From NCBI GenBank assembly GCA_000696115.1, contig JJOH01000019.1, forward strand, positions 310,001-374,000: a stretch of DNA of 64,000 nucleotides. The letters are read 5' to 3'. Every line of letters begins with the position of its first letter. The first letter of the stretch is position 1. A model generated the notes under the pieces. That model was not told where the DNA came from and did not search any database. It saw only the letters and a program-made list of their open reading frames with translations. Shown here piece after piece: positions 38,075-45,459 of the stretch. The stretch is from Streptomyces olindensis. GTDB taxonomy: Bacteria > Actinomycetota > Actinomycetes > Streptomycetales > Streptomycetaceae. The position numbers and the translations under genes were made by a program.

Positions 38075-39588
38075 GCGGCGGCCCTCCCGGTGGCTGCGGC
38101 CATCACGGTTTCCTCGGTGGCGTCGGAGCGCGGGATCTCGGCGGTGAGCCGGCCCTCGTGCATCACCAGCACGCGGTCGGCCATGCCGAGGATCTCGGGC
38201 AGGTCGGAGGAGATCATCAGGACGGCCACGCCGTCGGCGGCCAGCTGGGACAGCAGCCGGTGCACCTCGGCCTTGGTGCCGACGTCGATGCCGCGGGTCG
38301 GCTCGTCGACGATCAGCACCTTGGGGCCGGTGGCGAGCCACTTGGCGAGCACGACCTTCTGCTGGTTGCCGCCGGAGAGCGTGTTCACCGTGTCGGCGAT
38401 GCGGGCGTACTTCACCTGCAGCTTGACGGCCCAGTCCAGGGAGCGGCTGCGCTCGGCGCCGCGGTCCATGAGCCCGGCCTTCACGGTCGTGCGCAGCCCG
38501 GTGAGGCCGATGTTGCGCTCGATGGACATGTCCATCACCAGGCCTTGGGCGCGGCGGTCCTCGGGGACCAGGGCGAGTCCGGCGGCCATGGCGGTGGAGG
38601 GGGCGCCGTTGACCAGGGCCTTGCCGTGCACGGTCACCTCTCCGGCGTCCCAGCGGTCGATGCCGAAGACGGCCCGGGCGACCTCCGTGCGCCCGGCGCC
38701 GACCAGGCCCGCGAGACCGACGATCTCGCCGTGCCGGACGTCGAAGGAGACGTCGGTGAAGACGCCCTCGCGGGTCAGCCGGCGCACGCTCAGGGCGACC
38801 TCGCCCGGCTCGACCTCCTGTTTGGGGTACAGCTCGTCGAGGTCGCGGCCGACCATGCGACGCACGAGGTCGTCCTCGGTCATGCCCTCCAGGGGCTCGC
38901 TGGCGATCCAGGCGCCGTCGCGCAGGGTGGTGACCCGTCGGCAGATCTCGAAGATCTCCTCCAGCCGGTGGGAGATGAACAGCACGGCGGCGCCCTGTTC
39001 GCGCAGGGTGCGTACGACGCCGAAGAGGCGGGCGACCTCGCTGCCGGTGAGGGCGGCGGTCGGCTCGTCCATGATCAGGACGCGGGCGTCGAAGGAGAGG
39101 GCCTTGGCGATCTCGACGATCTGCTGGTCGGCGATGGACAGGCCGCGCGCGGGGCGGTCGGGGTCGAGTTCGACGCCGAGGCGCTTCATCAGCGCGGCGG
39201 TCGCGTTGTGCGTGGCCTTGTGGTCGATCCGGCCGAGGGCACGGCGCGGCTGGCGGCCCATGTAGATGTTCTCGGCGATCGACAGGTCGGGGAAGAGCGT
39301 GGGCTCCTGGTAGATCACGGCGATGCCGGCGTCGCGGGCGTCGCCGGGGCCGTGGAAGGTCACGGGCGCGCCGTCGAGCAGCACCTGGCCGGCGTCCGGC
39401 CGGTGCACTCCGGCGAGCGTCTTGATGAGGGTGGACTTGCCGGCACCGTTCTCACCGGCCAGGGCATGCACCTCCCCGGGGAACAGCTCCAGGGAGACGT
39501 CCCGCAGGGCGCGGACCGCCCCGAAGGACTTCGAGACGTCCTTCAGTGCCAGAACCGGGGCCGGACCCGTGGTGGACGGGTGGGTCAT
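38071..39588 (-). CDS. rhaT: Rhamnose ABC transporter ATP-binding protein RhaT
   Basis: 505 aa with two fused ATPase domains, as in CUT2 sugar importers. Domain 1: Walker A 'GENGAGKSTLIKTLAG', signature 'GLSIADQQIVEIAKALS', Walker B 'VLIMDEPTAAL'. Domain 2: degenerate Walker A 'LVGAGRTEVAR', signature 'LSGGNQQKVVLAKWLATGPKVLIVDEPTRGIDVG'. It powers rhamnose uptake. It is the first gene of the leftward operon; its promoter carries TTGACG, 18 bases, TAACGT, and a RhaR-like operator downstream of the start point. Confidence 0.92.
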   Translation of the reverse strand: MTHPSTTGPAPVLALKDVSKSFGAVRALRDVSLELFPGEVHALAGENGAGKSTLIKTLAGVHRPDAGQVLLDGAPVTFHGPGDARDAGIAVIYQEPTLFPDLSIAENIYMGRQPRRALGRIDHKATHNATAALMKRLGVELDPDRPARGLSIADQQIVEIAKALSFDARVLIMDEPTAALTGSEVARLFGVVRTLREQGAAVLFISHRLEEIFEICRRVTTLRDGAWIASEPLEGMTEDDLVRRMVGRDLDELYPKQEVEPGEVALSVRRLTREGVFTDVSFDVRHGEIVGLAGLVGAGRTEVARAVFGIDRWDAGEVTVHGKALVNGAPSTAMAAGLALVPEDRRAQGLVMDMSIERNIGLTGLRTTVKAGLMDRGAERSRSLDWAVKLQVKYARIADTVNTLSGGNQQKVVLAKWLATGPKVLIVDEPTRGIDVGTKAEVHRLLSQLAADGVAVLMISSDLPEILGMADRVLVMHEGRLTAEIPRSDATEETVMAAATGRAAA

Positions 39589-39640
39589 GGGGGCTCCTCA
39601 ACGACGCCGACGGGACCGCCTCTCGGCGTCCTGGGCGTCG

Positions 39641-39652
39641 TGAAAGGTTTCA
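39641..39652. promoter_or_regulatory. RhaR-like operator of the transport operon
   Basis: TGAAA-GG-TTTCA is a 12-base inverted repeat with perfect 5-bp arms. It begins about 8 bases downstream of the predicted leftward start point (near 39660), a classic LacI-family roadblock position. Confidence 0.65.
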
Positions 39653-39666
39653 ACTGGGTTGCCGGG

Positions 39667-39696
39667 ACGTTAGGCGGGTCGCGCATGTCACGTCAA
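39667..39696 (-). promoter_or_regulatory. Leftward promoter of the rhamnose transport operon
   Basis: On the minus strand, -35 TTGACG (complement of 39691-39696), an 18-base spacer, and -10 TAACGT (complement of 39667-39672). Good HrdB-type match. Confidence 0.65.
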
Positions 39697-39707
39697 TGGG
39701 TTCCGGT

Positions 39708-39720
39708 CGAAAAAGTTTCG
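39708..39720. promoter_or_regulatory. Additional RhaR-like half-palindrome
   Basis: CGAAA-AAG-TTTCG has the same A3/T3 arms as the other two sites but a 3-base centre. It lies between the divergent promoters and may be an auxiliary site. Confidence 0.35.
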
Positions 39721-39761
39721 AAGCCAGAAGGTCACACGCTGGTCACGGGAAATCGCCTCGG

Positions 39762-39799
39762 CCGGAGGGGTTGACACCCCTCCGGGGGGCCCATAACTT
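39762..39799 (+). promoter_or_regulatory. Rightward rhaI promoter with an inverted repeat around its -35 box
   Basis: -35 TTGACA (39771-39776), 17-base spacer, -10 TAACTT (39794-39799). The -35 hexamer is flanked by perfect 9-bp inverted arms, CCGGAGGGG (39762-39770) and CCCCTCCGG (39777-39785), which could bind a second regulator. Confidence 0.65.
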
Positions 39800-39806
39800 C
39801 GCGTTC

Positions 39807-39818
39807 TGAATCGTTTCA
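39807..39818. promoter_or_regulatory. RhaR-like operator of the catabolic operon
   Basis: TGAAT-CG-TTTCA, one mismatch from the site at 39641, begins 8 bases after the -10 box, at the expected transcription start of rhaI. Confidence 0.65.
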
Positions 39819-39871
39819 TTCGGTGGTCGTCGCGCGTGGCCGTTGCGACCCGATGTCTCAGGAGTTCTGAC

Positions 39872-41032
39872 GTGACCGAGCTCGCCGCGGCGAAGGCCGC
39901 TCTCAAGACACAGGCCGTCGAGACGCCGTCGTGGGCGTACGGGAACTCCGGCACGCGGTTCAAGGTGTTCGCACAGCAAGGCGTGCCGCGCACACCGCAG
40001 GAGAAGCTGGACGACGCCGCGAAGGTGCACGAGTTCACCGGGGTCGCCCCGACGGTCGCGCTGCACATTCCGTGGGACAAGGTCGACGACTACGCGGCGC
40101 TGGCGAAGCACGCCGAGGACCGCGGGGTGAAGCTCGGGGCGATCAACTCCAACACCTTCCAGGACGACGACTACAAGCTCGGCAGCATCTGCCACCCGGA
40201 CGCCGCGGTGCGCAGGAAGGCCGTGGACCATCTGCTGGAGTGCGTCGACATCATGGACGCGACCGGGTCCACGGACCTGAAGCTGTGGTTCGCCGACGGG
40301 ACGAACTATCCCGGGCAGGACGACATCCGAGGGCGGCAGGACCGGCTGGCCGAGGGGCTGGCCGAGGTCTACGAGCGGCTCGGGGACGGGCAGCGGATGC
40401 TGCTGGAGTACAAGTTCTTCGAGCCGGCGTTCTACACGACGGACGTGCCGGACTGGGGCACCGCCTACGCCCACTGCCTGAAGCTCGGGCCGAAGGCGCA
40501 GGTCGTCGTCGACACGGGGCACCACGCGCCCGGGACCAACATCGAGTTCATCGTGGCGACGCTGCTGCGGGAGGGCAAGCTCGGCGGGTTCGACTTCAAC
40601 TCCCGGTTCTACGCGGACGACGACCTCATGGTGGGCGCCGCCGATCCGTTCCAGCTGTTCCGGATCATGTACGAGGTGGTGCGGGGCGGCGGGTTCTCGC
40701 CCGAGGTCGCGTTCATGCTCGACCAGTGCCACAACATCGAGGCGAAGATCCCGGCGATCATCCGGTCCGTGATGAACGTGCAGGAGGCCACGGCGAAGGC
40801 GCTGCTGGTCGACGGTGACGCGTTGAGCTCGGCGCAGCGCGGTGGTGATGTGCTGGAGGCGAACGCCGTGTTGATGGACGCGTACAACACGGATGTGCGG
40901 CCATTGCTGCGGGAGGTGCGGGAGGAGATGGGGTTGGACCCCGAGCCCCTGGCTGCGTATCGGCGGTCCGGGTGGGCCGAGAAGATCGTGGCCGAGCGGG
41001 TCGGTGGGCAGCAGGCGGGGTGGGGTGCGTGA
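39872..41032 (+). CDS. rhaI: L-rhamnose isomerase
   Basis: 386 aa. It belongs to the RhaI type (xylose-isomerase-like TIM barrel, as in Pseudomonas stutzeri) and not the E. coli RhaA type. 'PSWAYGNSGTRFKVF', 'LHIPWDK', 'LKLWFADGTNYPGQDDI', 'MLLEYKFFEPAFY' (metal-ligand Glu), 'VVDTGHHAPGTNIEFIVA', 'GFDFNSRFYADDDLMVGAADP' (Asp ligands). It converts L-rhamnose to L-rhamnulose with a divalent metal. GTG 39872 follows AGGAG by seven bases. It is the first catabolic gene, followed by the aldolase fusion after 116 bases. Confidence 0.92.
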   Translation: MTELAAAKAALKTQAVETPSWAYGNSGTRFKVFAQQGVPRTPQEKLDDAAKVHEFTGVAPTVALHIPWDKVDDYAALAKHAEDRGVKLGAINSNTFQDDDYKLGSICHPDAAVRRKAVDHLLECVDIMDATGSTDLKLWFADGTNYPGQDDIRGRQDRLAEGLAEVYERLGDGQRMLLEYKFFEPAFYTTDVPDWGTAYAHCLKLGPKAQVVVDTGHHAPGTNIEFIVATLLREGKLGGFDFNSRFYADDDLMVGAADPFQLFRIMYEVVRGGGFSPEVAFMLDQCHNIEAKIPAIIRSVMNVQEATAKALLVDGDALSSAQRGGDVLEANAVLMDAYNTDVRPLLREVREEMGLDPEPLAAYRRSGWAEKIVAERVGGQQAGWGA

Positions 41033-41073
41033 GCGTCTGCCGAGTTCCGTGATCTGCGGGGTGCGGGTTGTCT

Positions 41074-41113
41074 GTGGTTGATCGCGCAGTTCCCCGCGCC
41101 CCTGAAAAGAAGG
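41074..41113. repeat. Streptomyces intergenic repeat, copy 2 (inverted)
   Basis: Between rhaI and the aldolase gene, GATCGCGCAGTTCCCCGCGC is the reverse complement of the repeat at 1087-1126, with one base fewer in the G run. It lies inside an apparent operon. Confidence 0.6.
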
Positions 41114-41148
41114 CACCCCACCCGCTCTCTCTTGAAAAGGAACTGTTC

Positions 41149-43188
41149 ATGGCAACCCATCCCGAAGCCGCCGCTCTGCTGGCACGGTCGCACCGTCTCG
41201 GGGCCGACCCCCGGAACACCAACTACGCGGGCGGCAACGCCTCCGCCAAGGGCACCGAGACCGATCCCGTCACCGGCGGGGACGTCGAGCTGATGTGGGT
41301 CAAGGGGTCCGGTGGTGATCTCGGGACGCTGACCGAGGCGGGGCTGGCCGTGTTGCGGCTGGACCGGATGCGGGCGCTCGTCGACGTGTACCCGGGGGTG
41401 GAGCGCGAGGACGAGATGGTCGCCGCGTTCGACTACTGCCTGCACGGCAAGGGCGGGGCCGCGCCGTCCATCGACACCGCCATGCACGGGCTGGTCGAGG
41501 CCGCTCACGTCGATCATCTGCACCCGGACTCCGGGATCGCGCTCGCCTGTGCCGCCGACGGGGAGAAGCTGACCGCCGAGTGCTTCGGGGACAGCGTGGT
41601 GTGGGTGCCGTGGCGGCGGCCCGGATTCCAGCTCGGGCTGGACATCGCCGCCGTGAAGAAGGCCAACCCGCAGGCGATCGGCTGCGTCCTCGGCGGGCAC
41701 GGCATCACGGCCTGGGGTGACACCTCCGAGGAGTGCGAGCGGAACTCGCTGCACATCATCCGGACCGCGGAGAAGTTCCTCGCCGAGCGCGGAAAGGCCG
41801 AGCCCTTCGGGCCGGTGATCGAGGGGTACGCGGCCCTGGGCGCCACCGAGCGCCGGGAGCGGGCCGCCGCCCTCGCGCCGTACGTGCGGGCCCTCGCCTC
41901 GCAGGACCGGCCCCAGGTGGGGCATTTCAACGACTCCGAGGTCGTGCTCGACTTCCTCGCGAGCGCCGAGCACCCGCGGCTCGCCGCTCTCGGCACCTCC
42001 TGCCCGGACCACTTCCTGCGGACCAAGGTGCGGCCGCTGGTGCTCGACCTGCCGCCGACCGCCCCGCTCGACGAGGCCATCGCCCGGCTGAAGGAGCTGC
42101 ACGCCGAGTACCGCGAGGAGTACGCCGCCTACTACCGGCGGCACGCCGAGCCCGACTCCCCCGCCATGCGCGGCGCGGACCCGGCGATCGTGCTGATCCC
42201 GGGGATCGGCATGTTCTCGTTCGGCAAGGACAAGCAGACCGCCCGGGTCGCGGGCGAGTTCTACGTCAACGCCATCAACGTGATGCGCGGGGCGGAGGCG
42301 GTGTCCACGTACGCGCCGATCGAGGAGTCCGAGAAGTTCCGGATCGAGTACTGGGCGCTGGAGGAAGCCAAGCTCCAGCGGATGCCGAAGCCCAAGGCGC
42401 TCGCCACGCGGGTCGCGCTGGTGACCGGTGCCGGCAGCGGGATCGGCAAGGCCATCGCCCACCGGCTCGTGGCCGAGGGGGCGTGCGTGGTCGTCGCCGA
42501 CCTCAACACGGAGAACGCCGAGGCGGTCGCCGAGGAGCTGGGCGGCCCCGACAAGGCCGTCGCCGTGACCGTGGACGTGACGTCGGAGGAGCAGATCGCC
42601 GAGGCGTTCCGGGCGGCCGTGCTGGCCTTCGGCGGTGTCGACCTCGTCGTCAACAACGCGGGCATCTCGATCTCCAAGCCGCTGCTGGAGACCTCCACGA
42701 AGGACTGGGACCTCCAGCACGACATCATGGCGCGCGGCTCCTTCCTCGTGTCGCGGGAGGCGGCCCGGGTGATGATCGCCCAGGGCCTCGGCGGCGACAT
42801 CGTCTACATCGCTTCGAAGAACGCCGTGTTCGCCGGGCCCAACAACATCGCCTACTCGGCCACCAAGGCCGACCAGGCCCACCAGGTGCGGCTGCTCGCC
42901 GCCGAGCTCGGTGAGCACGGGATTCGCGTCAACGGCATCAACCCCGACGGCGTCGTGCGCGGGTCGGGGATCTTCGCCGGCGGGTGGGGCGCCAAGCGGG
43001 CCGCGGTGTACGGGGTCGAGGAGGAGAAGCTGGGCGAGTTCTACGCCCAGCGGACCATCCTCAAGCGCGAGGTGCTCCCCGAGCACGTGGCCAACGCCGT
43101 CTTCGCGCTGACCGGCGGGGACCTCACCCACACGACCGGTCTGCACATCCCCGTCGACGCCGGCGTCGCGGCCGCCTTCCTGCGATGA
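41149..43188 (+). CDS. rhaEW: Bifunctional rhamnulose-1-phosphate aldolase/L-lactaldehyde dehydrogenase
   Basis: 679 aa. Residues 1-400 are a class II aldolase/adducin domain with zinc ligands in 'VEAAHVDHLHPDSGIALA' and 'LGGHGITAWGDT'. From about 420 to the end is a short-chain dehydrogenase: 'VALVTGAGSGIGKAIAHRL', 'VVNNAGISISKPLL', 'YSATKADQAHQ' (YxxxK). This fusion cleaves L-rhamnulose-1-phosphate to DHAP and L-lactaldehyde, then oxidises the latter to L-lactate. ATG 41149 follows AAGGA by seven bases; the longer frame from 41068 runs through the intergenic repeat and is rejected. It overlaps the kinase start. Confidence 0.92.
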   Translation: MATHPEAAALLARSHRLGADPRNTNYAGGNASAKGTETDPVTGGDVELMWVKGSGGDLGTLTEAGLAVLRLDRMRALVDVYPGVEREDEMVAAFDYCLHGKGGAAPSIDTAMHGLVEAAHVDHLHPDSGIALACAADGEKLTAECFGDSVVWVPWRRPGFQLGLDIAAVKKANPQAIGCVLGGHGITAWGDTSEECERNSLHIIRTAEKFLAERGKAEPFGPVIEGYAALGATERRERAAALAPYVRALASQDRPQVGHFNDSEVVLDFLASAEHPRLAALGTSCPDHFLRTKVRPLVLDLPPTAPLDEAIARLKELHAEYREEYAAYYRRHAEPDSPAMRGADPAIVLIPGIGMFSFGKDKQTARVAGEFYVNAINVMRGAEAVSTYAPIEESEKFRIEYWALEEAKLQRMPKPKALATRVALVTGAGSGIGKAIAHRLVAEGACVVVADLNTENAEAVAEELGGPDKAVAVTVDVTSEEQIAEAFRAAVLAFGGVDLVVNNAGISISKPLLETSTKDWDLQHDIMARGSFLVSREAARVMIAQGLGGDIVYIASKNAVFAGPNNIAYSATKADQAHQVRLLAAELGEHGIRVNGINPDGVVRGSGIFAGGWGAKRAAVYGVEEEKLGEFYAQRTILKREVLPEHVANAVFALTGGDLTHTTGLHIPVDAGVAAAFLR

Positions 43189-44633
43189 GCGCGGACGTGA
43201 AGGCGTACGCCGCGGTCGACCTCGGCGCGTCCAGCGGGCGCGTCATGGTCGGCCGCGTCGGCCCGGACAGCCTGGAGCTCGCCGAGGCGCACCGCTTCCC
43301 CAACCGGCCCGTGCGGGTTCCGGAGGGGCTGCGGTGGGACGTCCTCGCCCTGTACGCCGGAGTCTTGGAGGGGCTCAGGGCGGCCGGGCAGGTCGACTCC
43401 GTCGGCATCGACAGCTGGGCCGTGGACTACGGGCTGCTCGACGCGGACGGGGCGCTGCTCGGCAACCCCGTGCACTACCGGGACGCGCGGACCGAGGGCG
43501 TCGCGGAGAAGGTGTGGGCGACCGTGCCCGCCCAGGAGCTGTACGCCGCGACCGGGTTGCAGTACGCGCCCTTCAACACCCTGTACCAACTGACGGCGGC
43601 CCGTTCCACGGCCCAGCTCGCGCAGGCGAAGCGGCTGTTGATGGTGCCGGACCTGCTGACGTACTGGCTCACCGGCGAGCAGGGCACCGAGCTGACCAAC
43701 GCCTCGACCACCCAGCTCATCGACCCGCGCACCCGGGACTGGGCCCACGGCGTCGCGGAGCGGCTCGGGATCGACCTCGGGCTGTTCCCGCCGCTGCGGC
43801 GGCCCGGTGATCCGGCGGGGGTGCTGCGGCCCGAGGTGCTGGAGGAGACCGGACTGGCCGGTCCCGTGCCGGTGACGGCCGTCGGGTCGCACGACACCGC
43901 GTCGGCGGTCGCGGCCGTCCCCGCGACGGGCGAGCGGTTCGCGTACATCTGCACCGGCACCTGGTCGCTGGCCGGACTGGAGCTGGACGCGCCGGTGCTG
44001 ACCGAGGAGAGCCGGGCGGCCAACTTCACCAACGAGCTGGGGCTCGACGGCACGGTCCGCTACCTGCGCAACATCATGGGGCTGTGGCTGCTCCAGGAGT
44101 GCGTGCGGGCCTGGGGCGACCCGGACCTGGGCGGGCTGCTGCTGGAGGCGTCCAAGGTGGAGGCGCTGCGGTCCGTGGTCGACGCGGGCGACGCGGCGTT
44201 CCTCGCGCCGGGGCGCATGCCCGAGCGGATCGCCGAGGCCTGCCGGGCCTCGGGGCAGCCGGTGCCGCAGTCGCCGGCCGAGGTGACGCGCTGCATCCTC
44301 GACTCCCTCGCCCTCGCGCACCGCAAGGCCGTCCAGGACGCGCAGCGGCTCGCCGGGCAGACGGTCGACGTCGTGCACGTGGTGGGCGGCGGCACGCGCA
44401 ACGCGCTGCTGTGCCAGCTGACCGCCGACGCCTGCGGACTGCCGGTGGTGGCCGGACCGACCGAGGCGGCCGCCCTCGGGAACGTGCTCGTGCAGGCACG
44501 GGCGCACGGACTCGTCGGGGACCTCGCGGGCATGCGGGACCTGCTCGTGCGGACCCAGCCGCTCACGCGGTACGAACCGCGGGGCGGCACCGGGCGGTGG
44601 CGCGCCGCACAGGCCCGGCTCGCCGGGGACTGA
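43185..44633 (+). CDS. rhaB: L-rhamnulokinase
   Basis: 482 aa, FGGY carbohydrate kinase. N-domain: 'AAVDLGASSGRVMVGRV', 'GIDSWAVDYGLLDADGALL', 'GLQYAPFNTLYQL'. C-domain: 'CTGTWSLAGLELD', 'RYLRNIMGLWLLQECVR', 'VHVVGGGTRNALLCQLTADACGLPVVAGPTEAAALGN'. It phosphorylates L-rhamnulose at C1. The start codon overlaps the aldolase stop (ATGA), so the two are coupled. A 7-bp stem (44622-44628 with 44644-44650) spans its stop codon and may be a weak terminator before lutA. Confidence 0.92.
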   Translation: MSADVKAYAAVDLGASSGRVMVGRVGPDSLELAEAHRFPNRPVRVPEGLRWDVLALYAGVLEGLRAAGQVDSVGIDSWAVDYGLLDADGALLGNPVHYRDARTEGVAEKVWATVPAQELYAATGLQYAPFNTLYQLTAARSTAQLAQAKRLLMVPDLLTYWLTGEQGTELTNASTTQLIDPRTRDWAHGVAERLGIDLGLFPPLRRPGDPAGVLRPEVLEETGLAGPVPVTAVGSHDTASAVAAVPATGERFAYICTGTWSLAGLELDAPVLTEESRAANFTNELGLDGTVRYLRNIMGLWLLQECVRAWGDPDLGGLLLEASKVEALRSVVDAGDAAFLAPGRMPERIAEACRASGQPVPQSPAEVTRCILDSLALAHRKAVQDAQRLAGQTVDVVHVVGGGTRNALLCQLTADACGLPVVAGPTEAAALGNVLVQARAHGLVGDLAGMRDLLVRTQPLTRYEPRGGTGRWRAAQARLAGD

Positions 44634-44673
44634 CGGGGTCTCCCCCCGGCCGCGTGCCCGGACTACGCTGCAC

Positions 44674-44684
44674 TCATCCGATGA
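44674..44684. promoter_or_regulatory. Palindrome TCATC-C-GATGA upstream of lutA
   Basis: A perfect 5-bp inverted repeat about 20 bases before lutA, directly after a -10-like TACGCT (44664-44669). GntR/FCD regulators of lactate genes use short palindromes, but no such gene is nearby. Confidence 0.35.
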
Positions 44685-44703
44685 TCAACCACAAGGAGCC
44701 GCG

Positions 44704-45459
44704 ATGCGTGTCGCCCTGTTCCTGACCTGCGTCAACGACACGCTGTATCCGGACACCGGGCGCGCTGTGGTGAAACTGCTGACCAGACTGGGCGTCGAGG
44801 TCGACTTCCCGATGGCGCAGACCTGCTGCGGGCAGGCGCACTACAACACCGGATACCGCCATGAGGCCGAGCCGCTCGCCCGGCATTTCTCCGATGTCTT
44901 CGGCGAGTACGAGGCGATCGTGACGCCGTCCGGCTCGTGCGGGGCGATGGTGCGGGAGCTGTATCCCCGGATGGGCGAGCGGGCCCGGGCCGAGGGCCGC
45001 GGGGACACGCTCGCGGCCACGCTGGCGCCGGTGGTGCCGAAGACGTACGAGCTCACGGAGTTCCTGGTGGACGTGCTGGGCGTGACGGACGTCGGGGCGT
45101 ACTACCCGCACACGGTGACCTACCATCCGACCTGCCACGGGCTGCGCGGGCTGGGGCTGGGCGACCGGCCGCGGCGGCTGCTCCGGGCGGTCGAGGGGCT
45201 GGAGCTGGTGGAGCTGCCGGGGGCCGACGAGTGCTGCGGGTTCGGCGGCACCTTCGCGCTGAAGAACTCCGACGTCTCGGCGGCGATGGGCGCGGACAAG
45301 GTGCGCAACGCCGAGTCGACGGGCGCGGAGGTGCTGTGCGCGGCCGACAACTCCTGTCTGATGCACATCGGCGGCACGATGGCCCGGCTGCGGACCGGCA
45401 TGCGGCCGGTGCACATCGCGGAGATCCTGGCGAGCACCAAGGAGGAACCGGCCGTATGA
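44704..45459 (+). CDS. lutA: L-lactate utilisation protein LutA (CCG-domain Fe-S subunit)
   Basis: 251 aa. Two CCG-type cluster motifs: 'FPMAQTCCGQAHYNTGY' and 'PGADECCGFGGTFALKN', plus 'CGAMVRELYP' and 'TYHPTCHGLRGL', as in LutA/YkgE and heterodisulfide-reductase-type subunits. With LutB and LutC it oxidises L-lactate to pyruvate. AAGGAG is five bases before ATG 44704. The gene follows rhaB by 70 bases; lactate is the product of the RhaEW dehydrogenase, so its place makes metabolic sense. Confidence 0.9.
   Translation: MRVALFLTCVNDTLYPDTGRAVVKLLTRLGVEVDFPMAQTCCGQAHYNTGYRHEAEPLARHFSDVFGEYEAIVTPSGSCGAMVRELYPRMGERARAEGRGDTLAATLAPVVPKTYELTEFLVDVLGVTDVGAYYPHTVTYHPTCHGLRGLGLGDRPRRLLRAVEGLELVELPGADECCGFGGTFALKNSDVSAAMGADKVRNAESTGAEVLCAADNSCLMHIGGTMARLRTGMRPVHIAEILASTKEEPAV

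Noticed and set aside
41068..41148. N-terminal extension of the aldolase/dehydrogenase from a GTG at 41068
   Set aside because: It would translate the intergenic repeat, and ATG 41149 has its own well-spaced ribosome site where family similarity begins.
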